The notes: generated by a model from the sequence alone, not told the origin. 64,000 bases of DNA from Nothopassalora personata (GCA_033816765.1 CM066297.1:1606573-1670572); one strand, 5' to 3'. Shown: positions 1-11,358, counted from the first letter of the stretch. Numbers and translations are program-made.

Positions 1-186
1 TGAGATTAGGCACCTGAATTACAGGGATTAAGGGCCTCTTATTAAAAGAAGACTTATATAAGCACCTTAAGGGTGCCACTACTTGTAATAAACATGGTTT
101 TTCATACCCTGATTTCCAGACTTAATACCCTAGTTCCAAACTTCCATCTCCACTAGTTTCACAACAGTCCTCACCTTCATCACGAC

Positions 187-1350
187 ATGTCTCTTGCTGC
201 CGGCCCTGGTCGTGGAGGAGGTGCTTCCTCTGGCCAGCTGCCCGATGAACTGCAGCTGGTGGCAGAGAAGCATGTCTCGTACATCAAAAGCCTGGACACC
301 GTAAGTGGGAGATGATGTTGCAGAAGGTTATTCGAGCTGACACTGACGACGCAGTAGCGCAGAGATGAGCTCGAATATCACCTGACAGAACACCTCCGTA
401 TGAGCGGTGTCTACTGGGGCTTCACTGCATTACATCTGCTCGGTCACCCAGAAGCTCTGCCACGGGATGGACTGTTGGATTTCGTGTTCAGCTGTCTGCA
501 CGAAAATGGAGGATTTGGTGCAGCTCCTGGCCACGACCCGCACATGCTCTACACATGCTCAGCAGTGCAGATACTGGCCATGATCGATGGCTTCGATGAA
601 CTCGACAAGAGATTGCCAGGCGGCAAAGAGAAAGTGGCGAACTTCATCGCCACTTTACAGCAACCGAATGGAACCTTTGCAGGCGACAAATGGGGCGAGA
701 CAGACAGCCGATTCCTCTTCTGTGCACTGCTTGCACTTTCACTACTCCACAGACTACCGCACCAGCGGTCACACGAGCCGCCAGTGATCAATTTGAAGGC
801 CGCCATGGACTTCATCAAATCTTGCCAGAATTTCGATGGCGCTTTTGGCATTGCACCAGGTGCGGAATCACATTCTGGTCAAGTCTACACGTGCGTTGGC
901 GCTCTCACACTTGGAGGCGAGCTCGACTCGTACCTTGGCGAGAAGGGCAAAGACAGGCTAGGAGCCTGGCTGAGCGAACGTCAGCTTGCAAGCGGTGGAC
1001 TCAATGGTCGGCCAGAGAAGCTAGTGGATGTGTGCTACAGCTGGTGGGTCCTGACGAGCATGGCCATGATCGATCGGATACACTGGATTGACGGCACGAA
1101 ATTGGCACACTTCATCCTCAGCGCACAAGACCCCGATCAAGGCGGCATCGCCGACAGACCCGGAGACATGGTTGATGTATTTCACACCGTGTTTGGAATC
1201 GCCGGCCTGAGCCTGCTCAAATATCCCGGTCTCAAGCAGGTGGACCCCGCTTAGTGAGTCTTAAAATGCTCTGTTTGGGTGAGAAAGTGTTATTGACTTC
1301 TCCCCAGTTGCATGCCAAAGGATATCGTGGACAAAGTTCTCGCACGGTAG
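187..1350 (+). CDS. BET2: Rab geranylgeranyltransferase (GGTase-II) beta subunit
   Basis: The protein is the catalytic beta subunit that, with an alpha subunit and Rab escort protein, adds geranylgeranyl groups to C-terminal cysteines of Rab GTPases in the cytosol. I read three exons: 187-300, 358-1253 and 1308-1350, giving 350 aa. The introns have GTAAGT and GTGAGT donors. Splicing restores the conserved start of the core (RRDELEYHLTEHLR) and the usual C-terminus (YCMPKDIVDKVLAR); without it the reading frame would end early at 1254. The alpha-alpha barrel repeats are clear (GGFGAAPGHDPHMLYT, GAFGIAPGAESHSGQVYT, GGLNGRPEKLVDVCYSWW). The last two carry the Asp and Cys expected for the zinc site, and the final His lies in DVFHTVFG. 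Length matches the family. Start choice: first ATG of the open first exon. Confidence 0.95.
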
Positions 1351-2523
1351 AGATGAAGTCCGAACTGTGACGAGTCCGGGCACATTCCTGAAAGAGCATG
1401 GCATGAAGCAGGAGGCATAGCTGCTATACGTGTAGCCATGGCCACTGCTCTTCGCGAACGCTGTGCATTTAGAGCCTTAAGCCGTAAGAATGTCTGCTGA
1501 ACAGCAAAGTGGTCACGTTGAGCCTTGCTTCTGCCACCACTCAAGCGATATGGACCTCCAAGAACGCTGCGCCCCAGCTCCCTGAGCAGCGGGCGTGGCG
1601 TGCCACCTTACGAGCGTCACCACCCTAGTGCGTGCTCGCACCTCCTCCACCTCTCGCAATCTAATAACCCGTGTTGAGCACATCAATGAGACCGGGCTAC
1701 AATGCGAGAGCAGATCGATCTTTGAGCTATTTGACAATTGACCCGACCGCGACGGTAGCTACGGGCGGGTTACTTCAGGCTCATCACACATATGTAGCAA
1801 ACATCGTAGGGTGTCGCGTGACCACCGCGTGACATGGCCTCATGGACGGCAAGTACCATTCTAGCTATCCCATTGTGTTGGAAGACCTCACTATCGTTGC
1901 CGTGATGTGAAAGTGGTCATGTGCGCGCGCGATACGCGACATCGGCACGTCCCAGGCACAGACGACAGGCATTGACGCCACACACAGAGCAGCTTGCCCA
2001 CCGACTCTTCAGCAAGACAGCTACCGGCCTCACGAGAAGCGACTTCCTCTCCCCACACTCGTCCAGCACACTCCGCTGCTGAAGCAGCAAGAACCACTAC
2101 CACCCGCGGCAGCATCCTGAGTCTGGGCTTCTCGCCTGGCTGCACTTCACCCTCCTTTGTGTTCCTCTCCTCCTCCCCCTTCATCACTCCAACCACACAA
2201 CAACTCTCTTGCCTTCGTGCTGCGTTCTTTTGGATTGTCCTTCGTCCCTCCTTTGGTGTTTTTGAGCGTTCGTGCCGCATCAGCGAGCCACAGCATACCA
2301 CAGCACGCTGCTTCCGACCACATGCATTAATCGACCTCGCCGTCTCTCCGTCAGCAGCAACGAGCAGCCACCAATTTACGAGGACCACTTGCACCCATCA
2401 CGACAGAGCCGGTGGCAGCCACTGCAGTTGCCGCCATCTCGCCCGAACAGCGGCGTCTCAGCATTCACTCCTTCACCACCCCTGAAACAGCTCCAGCTTT
2501 CAACGGCTACACCGTTGCCAAGC
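1351..2523. other. Intergenic region and long pyrimidine-rich leader
   Basis: I see no supportable gene. The last ~500 bases before the zinc-finger gene are rich in C, T and CA runs, as in fungal promoters and 5' leaders. They hold several accidental open frames, one in frame with the downstream gene from 2272, but its residues are low-complexity and show no domain. Confidence 0.6.
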
Positions 2524-4369
2524 ATGAGCTTGTTAGCACAAGATGCGAGCAACATACCCCTCCATTGCAACATTTGCCCCAAGCGGCCAGACTTCTCAGA
2601 CGTCAGCCATCTTCTCACCCACATTGCGAGCAAGGGCCACCTCAGCTGGTACTTCAGGACCAAAGTCAAGGGCAGCACCGATGCCAGCGCACAAAAGGTT
2701 ATTGATGACTACGATGAATGGTATGAAGAGTGGGATGTGGCCACACTGATGCAAGAGCGGATGAGCCAGAAGGAGAAGAAACGTGCTTCGGGTGCGCGCC
2801 GTAACGACACCTCGCGTAGAGGATCTGGTGGTGGGTTTCATACAGCTTCTGCCATCACTTTGCTAATCGAGTACAGCTTCAACTGCATCGAACTCGGCAC
2901 GCAATACACCAGTGCCATCGGGTCGCGGACAACGTCAGCGTCTTTTGAGACACAACCTCCACATGCTCGATCCACAGCTCAACCGCCACCAGATGGCAGA
3001 TCCAATGTCACGATCTGTCACACCTCACTCACACTTCTCCTTCGATCGTGGCATGAACCACCCATTCGCGCCGCCGATCGGCAACTTCGCACCCAGTGGC
3101 ATGAACATCTCTTTCTCTGGCTCCGGCTCAAATTCGCCATACGTCAAACAGGAGAGCATGAGCTCCTTCTCCGACAACGACGACGATGATGACGATAGTT
3201 TCGTTCTGGACACGCGCCGCCGCCGCCCAGCTACCCGTCGCCGTCAACACAATCCAAGCGAATCTCTCGGCTCCTTGCTCGACGATGACGCCAGCATCGA
3301 CGACATGCCGAATGATGAGACAAAGCTCAAAGGCATCAAGTGGCCGGGCATGGACATCTTCGACTCTGCTACGGCTGAGATGAGACGGAAGCGTAATCAA
3401 AAGAAACATGCATCTGTGTTGAGATCACTACAAGCCACAAGCGAGGTCGTTGAGCCTACTGAGAGCGTCTGGGATACCGAAGGCATACTCCGCAAGGAGA
3501 GACTGATCACCGGTAGTCCAGCCTCTGACGATAGTCTCATCGAGGGAGAGTCCGAACCAGAGCCAGAGGTCACGGAGAAGAAGCGTCCACGTCGTCGTGC
3601 CAGACCTGCTTTGGTGGACAAGGATGTCAACACTGGCCGCATCCTCCGCAATCGTGGTCGATCTCACCACCCTCCATTCGGTCGCAACACTCGAGCTTCT
3701 ACAGTGATGAAGATTGAGGAAGATGATGACGACCTCACGTTTGCTCCGGCTCGCCAGCGCAAGCGGGCCGGCTTCAGCATTCATCGCGACAACAGTGGTC
3801 CGGACATCACCTTCGAGAATCCACCGCCGATGAACTACCTCACGTCGGGGTTCCGCAATCCTTTCCAGCAGAACAACCCTCGTGACAATCTCTACCGACA
3901 GTACCAGAATGACATGAACGTCCCTCGTGCTCACGGACGACAACCATCCTGGGGTAATGTCCACGGTACTTTCCGGCCTACATCTGGCGGAAACAATGCA
4001 ATGCCAACCCCAGGTCTCACTAACTTCGGCAATTTTCTGAATCACCAGACGGTTGGTCACTCGACAAGTGCTGCTACGAACCACCACACTCCAAATCCAT
4101 TCCAGCAGCACTTCTCCTTTGGTCCACAACCGCTACAGACTGGCATCACCAATCCAATGTATCAGCCACAGCACAACGATCCATTTGCTGGCCTCTTTGA
4201 CATCAACCCTCTTGCGATGGATCTGACCTTCCCTAAGATCGAAGGTGGCCTCCATGCTCAACAAGACATGGCTCCGGCCAATCCGCTTTTCCTTAGCAGC
4301 AACCCTGTCAAGGAGGACGATGAAGTCACCATCTCGGCCCATGACAGCGTCAATGGCGAAGAGAAGTGA
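2524..4369 (+). CDS. Uncharacterised protein with one U1/C2H2-like zinc finger
   Basis: Two exons, 2524-2830 and 2877-4369, joined across a 46-bp intron (GTGGGT donor, TGCTAAT branch site), give 599 aa. The N-terminus has C15-x2-C18-x14-H33-x5-H39, spacing close to U1/matrin-type zinc fingers, followed by a YDEWYEEWD segment. The rest is low complexity: an acidic run of seven Asp after SFSDN, basic clusters resembling nuclear signals (RRRRPATRRR, KKRPRRRARP), and a Gln/Asn/Pro-rich tail. This suggests a nuclear nucleic-acid-binding or chromatin-related protein, but that is inference; I do not recognise the family. The start is placed at the ATG just before the finger; an in-frame ATG-containing extension from 2272 exists but is featureless. 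Confidence 0.75.
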
Positions 4370-5195
4370 ACGCACCTGACAATAACTTTAGGGCAGAAAC
4401 AAGCATGCTCTCCCACCATGACATGATACCGGAAAGAACGCCCTCTTGGTCCTCCGGAACAGACGACCAACTACGACCACGACGACAGGGAAGCGCTTGG
4501 CACCATCCAGACGGGCAAGAATGCGAACACTGAGGTATTGCTAATATTAATGTGTGCTGTGAAATGGATGAGCAGAAAGATGGATGGAGGGACGTCTAAG
4601 GGCATATGGTCTGTTTGGCTTACCAGGTAGCATGAGCGAGCACTTTCGTTTTGATGTAGACAGCGAGGGGGATCATGGGCCCAAGAAGACTCCATCTGAA
4701 GCGGACTGATGGTATTATAGCTGGCTTATGTTTGGGAAATATAAGGGTATCTCTTCTTCATCATTGGCTTTGGGCTCGGCTAAGGCGAACGCGGCTGGAC
4801 AAAGAATGTTCGACCTCACATTACGGGCAATGGTTTGTTCTTGACAACAGCGTGCACTACGATCGGATCGAAGGTGGTTCCATTGCTCGCGAGGTCCTTC
4901 GCGTACAGTATGCAGCATCGCGTCACCACTCTCAGCTTTGAGTGTTTGAAGCTACCTTGGCTCAGCTGCATCCTTCGTGGCTGGCTGCTTGAATCCTTCT
5001 CATCGTGTAAACAACGTGGCCGCCAGGCCCGCCACTGTTTGTTTCTTTCTGTTCCCCGATGAGCCACATCTTACCTTTTGCTCCTGCTCCCCTCTCTTGA
5101 GCTGGGAGTGCGAGCTTCACGTAATTTTGCACTGCGGCTTCGGCAGATCTCTACGAACTTGAATAAGAGAGAGAGAGGGGGGGGGAGAGCCGAGG
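4370..5195. other. Intergenic region with purine tract before the Zn2Cys6 gene
   Basis: This holds the 3' flank of the zinc-finger gene and the promoter of the next gene. A purine-only GA/G tract spans about 5165-5189, only a few bases before the ATG at 5196. No coding frame is convincing. Confidence 0.55.
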
Positions 5196-7031
5196 ATGCC
5201 TACGAAAAGCACAGGCTGCGCTACATGTCGCAAACGTAAGATCCGCTGTGACGAGGCACGGCCGGGTTGTGAGAGGTGTAGGGTTTACGGGGTTGTTTGT
5301 GGAGGGTATAGATTGCCGGAGAAGGGGAAGGTGTTGTTTGTTGAGGAGAGGAGTGTTGGGACGCCGAGAGGGAGGAAGGGCGCGAGGGTGGAGATGAGGA
5401 CGAGTTCGAGTAGTGTTGGTGGGAGGAAGCTGGGTTTGGGTTTGCATAATGGGGCACAGGTTTTGGGGTTTGATGCGGTTGGGTTGGAAGACTTGGTGGC
5501 GGGAGTTGGGACTGCAGGAGGAGGAGGAGGAGGAGGAGGATTCGATCTCAATGCGATGATTGTGAATGCTATGCCTACTGCTACTGGATCTCTGAAGCAG
5601 GTGCGTCCGCACGACGATGGATTGAATGAGTTCTGGTTCAAGGATCGGAATGGATGTCCCATGGATATCACGCGAGCTATGGAATTGTACACCACACCTT
5701 CCATAATCCACAGTCCCATGATGGAGAAACAGATGATCTACTCGACTTTCATGGATACATACCTCCCACAACGGATCGGAGAACAAGACGCACATTTCTC
5801 TTTCCTGCAACAATTGATCCAAACCCCCAACCTCCGTCCTGAAGTGAGCGCGGGTCTTGATGCGATGTCGTTAGTCCAGGTGGGAAGTATTTTCAAGGAC
5901 CCGAATTTGCTGAAGCAAGCGGTGAAAGCATATCACAAAGCCATCTCCGGGCTGTTGAAGACTTTCCAATCGCGCGAGAACGATTTCGCCACGGATGATT
6001 ACGTCCTCGCAACAGTGACGGTGCTTGCGAACTGCGAGTTCTTTGATGAGATAAGTCAAGTGGGCGATGGATGGACCAAACACATCGAGGGACAGCAGCA
6101 ACTGCTTGCGGCGAGAGGGCCGGCGAGTATTCAGAGTGAACTGTCCCTGCTGTTGTACTCGAACATGAGGCATGGGGCGCTGAGTCATGCGTTGCTGGTA
6201 AGGAAGGCGTGTTTTATGGGCACCGCGGATTGGAGGAGTGTCGCGTGGAGGGCGCCGTATGTTGATGCTGCAACGATCTTCTATGATTCTGCCCTGCAGG
6301 TCCCAGCGATTCTGGAGAGGCACGATCGGCTGACGACGGAGGATGGAGTGGAGGAAATTGATGCCATTATGAATGATGCGACGAAGCTGGAGCAGGAGAT
6401 GAGGACGTGGTTCGGCGGTTATCAGGTTCGATCAAAGTGGAACGAGCACAAGCTGTTCAAGCTTGCTCCGATCGAGGTCTTCGAGACTTTCGCGAATCTT
6501 TGTCCGGACCGCACGATCGAGGAGGCGTATGTGTTCCCGACGTTCATGGTGTCGTATCTCATCTGTGTGTACTGGGACGTCATGCACTTCCTGCGGACGA
6601 CAATGCAGAAGCTGCATATGGCTAAGCACAAGAGGGACACAACTTGGTATCCAGAAGCGGAAGATGAAGTGCAAGAAGTTGAACTGCGCGAGTATGTCCT
6701 GAACCTCTGCAGATGCTTCCCGTACTTCTGCGAGCCAGTGTCTTCGTCGACCGGGCAGATCGGTATGTTCTTGCCCTTGCGGACAGCAGCCTTCTACTTC
6801 ATGGAGCATGGCGACTGGAAGATGCTTAAGTGGTGTGGCGCTGTCAAAGACAACGTGTTTGTCAAGGGCATGCACCCACCTACCGTGCGAAAAGCGCGCG
6901 ATCCATCAAAGGGTCATGGACCATTGTCGGCAGCCATCAAGACACTAGAAGACATGCCTGGCGAATCAGGACGTCAATCGCCGTCCGGGTTCAGCAGAAG
7001 CTCTTCACCTCGTTCAAGCTCTTCAGCATAG
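5196..7031 (+). CDS. Zn(2)Cys(6) fungal transcription factor
   Basis: A single exon encodes 611 aa. Residues 8-35 form the Zn2Cys6 binuclear cluster (C8, C11, C18, C25, C28, C35), a fungal DNA-binding domain that usually recognises CGG-type sites. A Gly-rich linker (about residues 105-115) follows. The remainder resembles the helical fungal-specific transcription factor domain of the Fungal_trans_2 type, often seen in regulators of metabolism or secondary metabolism. The tail is Ser/Pro-rich. Target genes cannot be deduced. Its last 58 bases lie antisense to the end of the convergent MGS1 reading frame. The start ATG is the first in the frame and sits seven residues before the first Cys. Confidence 0.9.
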   Translation: MPTKSTGCATCRKRKIRCDEARPGCERCRVYGVVCGGYRLPEKGKVLFVEERSVGTPRGRKGARVEMRTSSSSVGGRKLGLGLHNGAQVLGFDAVGLEDLVAGVGTAGGGGGGGGFDLNAMIVNAMPTATGSLKQVRPHDDGLNEFWFKDRNGCPMDITRAMELYTTPSIIHSPMMEKQMIYSTFMDTYLPQRIGEQDAHFSFLQQLIQTPNLRPEVSAGLDAMSLVQVGSIFKDPNLLKQAVKAYHKAISGLLKTFQSRENDFATDDYVLATVTVLANCEFFDEISQVGDGWTKHIEGQQQLLAARGPASIQSELSLLLYSNMRHGALSHALLVRKACFMGTADWRSVAWRAPYVDAATIFYDSALQVPAILERHDRLTTEDGVEEIDAIMNDATKLEQEMRTWFGGYQVRSKWNEHKLFKLAPIEVFETFANLCPDRTIEEAYVFPTFMVSYLICVYWDVMHFLRTTMQKLHMAKHKRDTTWYPEAEDEVQEVELREYVLNLCRCFPYFCEPVSSSTGQIGMFLPLRTAAFYFMEHGDWKMLKWCGAVKDNVFVKGMHPPTVRKARDPSKGHGPLSAAIKTLEDMPGESGRQSPSGFSRSSSPRSSSSA

Positions 7032-8734
7032 CGGAGCTCCTCGTCCAGCTCTGCAACATCTGGATCAACCTTCTCCCCAAGATCCGTCGACTTGAGGAAC
7101 ACTCGTCCTTCAAGCTTGTCCGGAAGATAGGTCTGGACCACTCGGCCATCCTTGAAGTCCGGATTGTATTTGTACTCCTTGCCGTACCCAAGCTCTTTCA
7201 TAAGCTTGGTGGGAGCATTGCGTAGATGCACCGGTACAGGCAGACCTGCCACACCTGGCTCGTTAAGAGCAGCATACGCCGCGTTGAGTCCACGATACGC
7301 CCTGACAGACTTTGGTGCCTGACACAAGGCGACGGTGCAGTGGGCAAGGTTGATGCGACACTCTGGCATGCCGATCTTCTCGGCGGCGGTATATGTGGCT
7401 GTGGCAAGAGACAGCAAGCTGTTGTCTGCGATTCCGACATCTTCGCTGGCGATGACGACCATTCGTCTTGCGATATACAGTGGATCTTCGCCTGATTGGA
7501 GCATTCGCGCTAAGTAATATAATGCGGCATCAGCGTTGCTGCCACGGACGGACTTGTGGAAGGCCGAGATGGTGTCGTAGTGCTGATCACCAGCTCGATC
7601 GTACACCAAGGTTTGAGTCAGACTCTTCTTGATGTCCTCTGTGGTGACGCCCGGCTTCTTGCATAGATCGAGCGCGAGCTCTAGTAGGTTGAGACCAGTC
7701 CTGGCATCGCCATCGGCGAAAGCTGCAAGGTATAACACCAGTGAGTAATTATTCTCTGTGAGCAGAGACACGCTGTTCTCATCCACGATGGGAACATGAT
7801 CCTTACTTTCTGTTTGCTCTTCAGAAGACGGACTGGGCGATGGCGTAGGTAGGCTAGGAACTTCGCGCAAGAGCGCTCGCTTCAAGATGGCGAAGATGTG
7901 TTCATCGCTGAGCTTTGCAAGGGTGAAGGTTCTGCACCTGCTCAGCAGTGCATTTACAACCTTGAAAGATGGATTCTCAGTCGTCGCTCCAATCAGTGTG
8001 ACCTGCCCAGCTTCAACGGGACCAAGGAATACGTCCTGCTGGCTTTTACTGAAGCGGTGAATCTCGTCACAGAATATGATCGTCTTCCTTCCCGTCAAGC
8101 CCAGCTCGTTCTTTGCCTCTGCAAAGAGTTTTTTGCACTCTGCCACTCCACTTGACGTGCTGTTGATCTCCACGAAGCGCGTGCCAGCTGTCTGCGCGAT
8201 AAGACGCGCTATCGTTGTCTTTCCGGTTCCCGGTCCTCCCCACAGGATCATTGATGGCACGCGATCGGTAACGATGAGATTCCGCAGTACACCGTTCGGT
8301 CCGACAAGCTCTTGTCCAGCTACTTCGTCTAGGCTCTGTGGCCGCATCCTCTCTGCCAGTGGCTGATGTGCATTCCTCGGCTTCTTTGCAGGCGGCGCCG
8401 CTGGTGATTCCTTCTCTTGTCCTCCATCTGCCTGATCATCCTCTTCCCGCGATCGTTTCGCTGGTGCTGTGCTCGGGAACGAGATGGGTGCGGACTTGGC
8501 AGATGGGATCTGCGTGCTTGCTATAGGCGAAGATGCATCTTCTGGCCTCAGGCTCAGGCTCTTCTTCGCTGCGGGCGTGAAGAAGCCGGCGACTTTGGGT
8601 GTTTTCGCGGTCGATGCATTGGCCTGCGTTGGTGGCGGACTCGGTTCGTCAAGGAAGGCCTTGCAATCGGAGTCGATGTGTCTGTTGATGTTGGCCTCTC
8701 TCACCGGCTTCTCACAGATCGGACACGCGACCAT
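6974..8734 (-). CDS. MGS1: AAA+ ATPase Mgs1/WRNIP1 (RarA family)
   Basis: Single exon, 586 aa, very close to the yeast length. The N-terminus has a Rad18-type ubiquitin-binding zinc finger (C4-x2-C7-x11-H19-x4-C24). The AAA+ core shows Walker A GGPGTGKTT near residues 166-174, Walker B IIFCDEIHRF near 220-229, sensor 1 (GATTENPSF) and the tetramerisation/C-terminal part (MLQSGEDPLYIARRMV, GYGKEYKYNP). The family acts at stalled replication forks with PCNA and polymerase delta. I start at the ATG at 8734; the open frame extends to 8875, but that stretch has a GTAAGT donor-like site and no homology, so it is probably leader. The tail after KLEGRVFL overlaps the convergent Zn2Cys6 gene by 58 bp. 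Confidence 0.93.
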   Translation of the reverse strand: MVACPICEKPVREANINRHIDSDCKAFLDEPSPPPTQANASTAKTPKVAGFFTPAAKKSLSLRPEDASSPIASTQIPSAKSAPISFPSTAPAKRSREEDDQADGGQEKESPAAPPAKKPRNAHQPLAERMRPQSLDEVAGQELVGPNGVLRNLIVTDRVPSMILWGGPGTGKTTIARLIAQTAGTRFVEINSTSSGVAECKKLFAEAKNELGLTGRKTIIFCDEIHRFSKSQQDVFLGPVEAGQVTLIGATTENPSFKVVNALLSRCRTFTLAKLSDEHIFAILKRALLREVPSLPTPSPSPSSEEQTESKDHVPIVDENSVSLLTENNYSLVLYLAAFADGDARTGLNLLELALDLCKKPGVTTEDIKKSLTQTLVYDRAGDQHYDTISAFHKSVRGSNADAALYYLARMLQSGEDPLYIARRMVVIASEDVGIADNSLLSLATATYTAAEKIGMPECRINLAHCTVALCQAPKSVRAYRGLNAAYAALNEPGVAGLPVPVHLRNAPTKLMKELGYGKEYKYNPDFKDGRVVQTYLPDKLEGRVFLKSTDLGEKVDPDVAELDEELRYAEELERGEELLLNPDGD

Positions 8735-9217
8735 TTGTCCAGCATCCCGAGGACCATCAGCTTGGTGTCTCTGATGGTGGCACTTAACGCGTGAGAGTCG
8801 ACGCGATCTGAAACTTACCCCTGCTAGTAGAAACTCTATATCAACGATTTCTCTCCGACCGTGAGCTTTCTTCACTCATCTTTATCAGTACACAGCACGG
8901 AGGCTTGATACAGTCGATCCCATACTCATGGAAAGAAACCGAGACGAAATGGAGCGGAAGCGGCATCTGATTGAGGAAGCACGCCACCAACGGGAGAACT
9001 CGCGTTGAATGTATACCTCAAGCGCCAAGAAAAAGTACCGCCATGAGCCAGAAGCATCATGTACGCGAGCCACCCATCGTATGAACCGCTTCCTGCACGG
9101 AAAACACCTCAGTATGGGGCCGCTAAGGTCAAGCTATTGTTCTCCGATCTGTGGTCATGGAAGCCACGTCCAATGATGCAGTGACCTTCACTTGAACATC
9201 GTCAACACAAAACCTGT
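8735..9217. other. Intergenic region
   Basis: This is the 5' flank of MGS1 (with a possible leader intron starting at GTAAGT near 8817 on the minus strand) and the 3' flank of the methyltransferase gene. I see no gene. Confidence 0.5.
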
Positions 9218-10075
9218 TCATTCCTTGGTCAAAAGCACCTCCCCATGCATACACCCAAAACACCCATCCTCAGCCTCAATCCACTCCTCCCACGCCTCCG
9301 CCATCCGATCCATCTCCCCCTCATCCCAACCCAACCCCTTCTCTAGAACTTTCTTCCGCATCTCCCCATCCCTGATCCGATCCCTCATCACCCCTCCCCA
9401 CACTTCCCGTTCCTCTCTCGTACTATAGCACCACGTCCCCATACTCGCCTTGATTCTCTCCCTCGGCACTTCAGCCTGCATCGCCAATGGCACCAGCCTT
9501 GCGCCCATGTCATTGGAGCCTCCTGCTGCACTCATCACGGCCATGATGCACTTGTGGAACTCTGCGAGTCTGGGGAGCGCAGGGTGCCAGTTCCACATGC
9601 GCATGTCGCATTCCCGTAATGCTACGACCCCTCCGGATTTGCAGACGCGGAGCATAGATGTTAATGCTTCGAGGGGCCGGTCTAGGTGGCAAAGGACTTG
9701 TTGGGCATGCACGATGTCGAAGAATCCGTCGGGAAATGGGAGGTCGTAGATGCTCGCTGTTTGGCAGTGCATGTTGGTGATACCCTGGGAGCGAGCATGG
9801 TCTGCTGCCTGCTGGATTACTTCTGATGACAGGTCTGTGGCGGTTATCGTGCCGCGGGGCATGTATTTTGAGAACGAGGCGGCGATTGTGCCGGGTCCGG
9901 TGCCGCAGTCGAGGAGTTGGAGGGAGGGGTCGGCTTTGGCCATGGATTGGAGGGTGGAGATCAAGTAGGCTGCGCTGTTTTCTGCTGTGCGCCAGGAGTG
10001 GTTCTTGATGTGCGAGGGTTTATAGCCGGGGACGTAGGTGTTGTGTTCTTTTTGGTTCGAGGATGGAGTCGTCAT
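9218..10075 (-). CDS. Class I SAM-dependent methyltransferase (UbiE-like)
   Basis: A single exon encodes 285 aa. The Rossmann-fold SAM motifs are in order: motif I LLDCGTGPGTIA, an acidic strand end ATDLSSEVI, motif III-like FDIVHAQQVLCHLDRP and the post-motif CKSGGVVALRECD. This matches the UbiE/UMTA-like group common in fungi, where substrates range from small metabolites to quinones; the substrate here cannot be told. The start at 10075 (MTTPSS) is chosen because upstream in-frame residues to 10198 look like leader sequence. No targeting signal is evident, so it is probably cytosolic. Confidence 0.87.
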   Translation of the reverse strand: MTTPSSNQKEHNTYVPGYKPSHIKNHSWRTAENSAAYLISTLQSMAKADPSLQLLDCGTGPGTIAASFSKYMPRGTITATDLSSEVIQQAADHARSQGITNMHCQTASIYDLPFPDGFFDIVHAQQVLCHLDRPLEALTSMLRVCKSGGVVALRECDMRMWNWHPALPRLAEFHKCIMAVMSAAGGSNDMGARLVPLAMQAEVPRERIKASMGTWCYSTREEREVWGGVMRDRIRDGEMRKKVLEKGLGWDEGEMDRMAEAWEEWIEAEDGCFGCMHGEVLLTKE

Positions 10076-10620
10076 GTTCGGTGGTGGTCTGATCTTGGCC
10101 TTGGTGTGGTTGTTCAAAAGTTTACTCAGTCTATTTCGGTCTGGTATGTGGATGTTGTGAATAGATGATGATGGAACTGCAGAATCGAAGAGATGCATCC
10201 CGGAATATATGTATTGAAGTACCTACCTATCTCCGTTCAGGCCGGGCTTCAAGATGCAGGTACGCGTTAGTGAAAGGCATTGCTTCCATGACTCAACCGT
10301 GAATGCCACTAAGAGGACGCAGCCTTGTATTATGCATTCCATTGCATGTTGCACGCGAAAGATGCAGCACGGGTGTAGAAGGAGAAAAAAAGGTGATGTC
10401 TGTGCTATTCTAAGAATAGATTGCAAAAGTTGAGTGCACTTGATGGATAAGGGCAGCACCTCAACATTGATTATAAGTGCCGGAAATGATCCGTCGTTAG
10501 CCAACGCTGACTGGCAAAGCATTGGATAACTGTTTGAAACGTAGGTACGAAAGGTAGGGCGACCGCTGGTTGAGAACGCAGACACTGCTGTATTACACTC
10601 TAGACCACCAATCACTCGCG
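10076..10620. other. Divergent promoter region
   Basis: This stretch separates the methyltransferase gene (minus) from the GNAT gene (plus) and must hold both promoters. It has an A-rich run near 10383-10391 but no coding frame I can support. Confidence 0.55.
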
Positions 10621-11358
10621 ATGGCCTCAGATCTACGAGTCGAGCCTTCACGCGAAGAGGACATCCCTCGCCTCATGCAGTTTCTCATACCAGCCTTCGA
10701 AGGTCTGCACTACTCCACTCTCGTTGGCGATACCAACACGCCTGAGAATCTCGAAGCAGCAGGAAAGCGTCATCTTCATGCCTGGAATGAGCACGCAAAA
10801 CACACCGCAATTCCCATGGGCATCAAATGTGTCCATACCGACCCCGCGACTGGCAAAGAGACTATTGCATCGACCGCCGAGTGGGTCATCTACGACCGTG
10901 AAAGATGTGAACAGGAATACCTCAAGCCAAACTATCTCCTCTCCGCCGCGTGGGTGACAGATGACAAGGTCCGAGAAGAGGCAGTGCAATGGATGAAACC
11001 GGTCGTGGATGGTCGCATTCAGTGGTTTGCGGGCAAGCCGTATGGAGTGCTGCACTATATGACCACCGAGTCAGCTTTCCAGCGGCAGGGTGCTGCGACA
11101 AAGTGCGTCCAATGGGGCCTTGATCGCTGCGCCGAGCTTGGTATACCAGCATATCTCGAGGCAAGCGATGCGGGAGCTCCAGTCTATACCAGGCTCGGCT
11201 TTGAGATCATGGACAGGATAACTGTCCCTGGTACTGCAGGGTCGAAGCCGAAGACGATGCCTGCGATGATCTGGTGGCCACCTGGGACGAAGGACGAGGA
11301 CAAGAAGCCTGCGTTGCCAGGGTATGGACTGAAGACAGATGGCGCAGAAGGATCCTAG
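10621..11358 (+). CDS. GNAT-family N-acetyltransferase
   Basis: Single exon, 245 aa. The acetyl-CoA-binding motif A is visible as FQRQGAATKCVQWGLDRC (R/Q-x-x-G-x-A), followed by the beta5 segment YLEASDAGAPVYTRLGF typical of GNAT enzymes. The N-terminal half has the fungal pattern EEDIPRLMQFLIPAFEG. Many fungal members of this group are annotated only as GNAT-domain proteins; the acceptor amine is unknown. The ATG at 10621 fits the usual N-terminus better than the ATG-less extension to 10570. It faces a bZIP gene tail to tail with a 19-bp gap. Confidence 0.88.
   Translation: MASDLRVEPSREEDIPRLMQFLIPAFEGLHYSTLVGDTNTPENLEAAGKRHLHAWNEHAKHTAIPMGIKCVHTDPATGKETIASTAEWVIYDRERCEQEYLKPNYLLSAAWVTDDKVREEAVQWMKPVVDGRIQWFAGKPYGVLHYMTTESAFQRQGAATKCVQWGLDRCAELGIPAYLEASDAGAPVYTRLGFEIMDRITVPGTAGSKPKTMPAMIWWPPGTKDEDKKPALPGYGLKTDGAEGS

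Noticed and set aside
1994..2485. 163-codon frame upstream of the zinc-finger gene
   Set aside because: Low-complexity Ser/Thr/Arg/His residues typical of pyrimidine-rich leaders; no domain.
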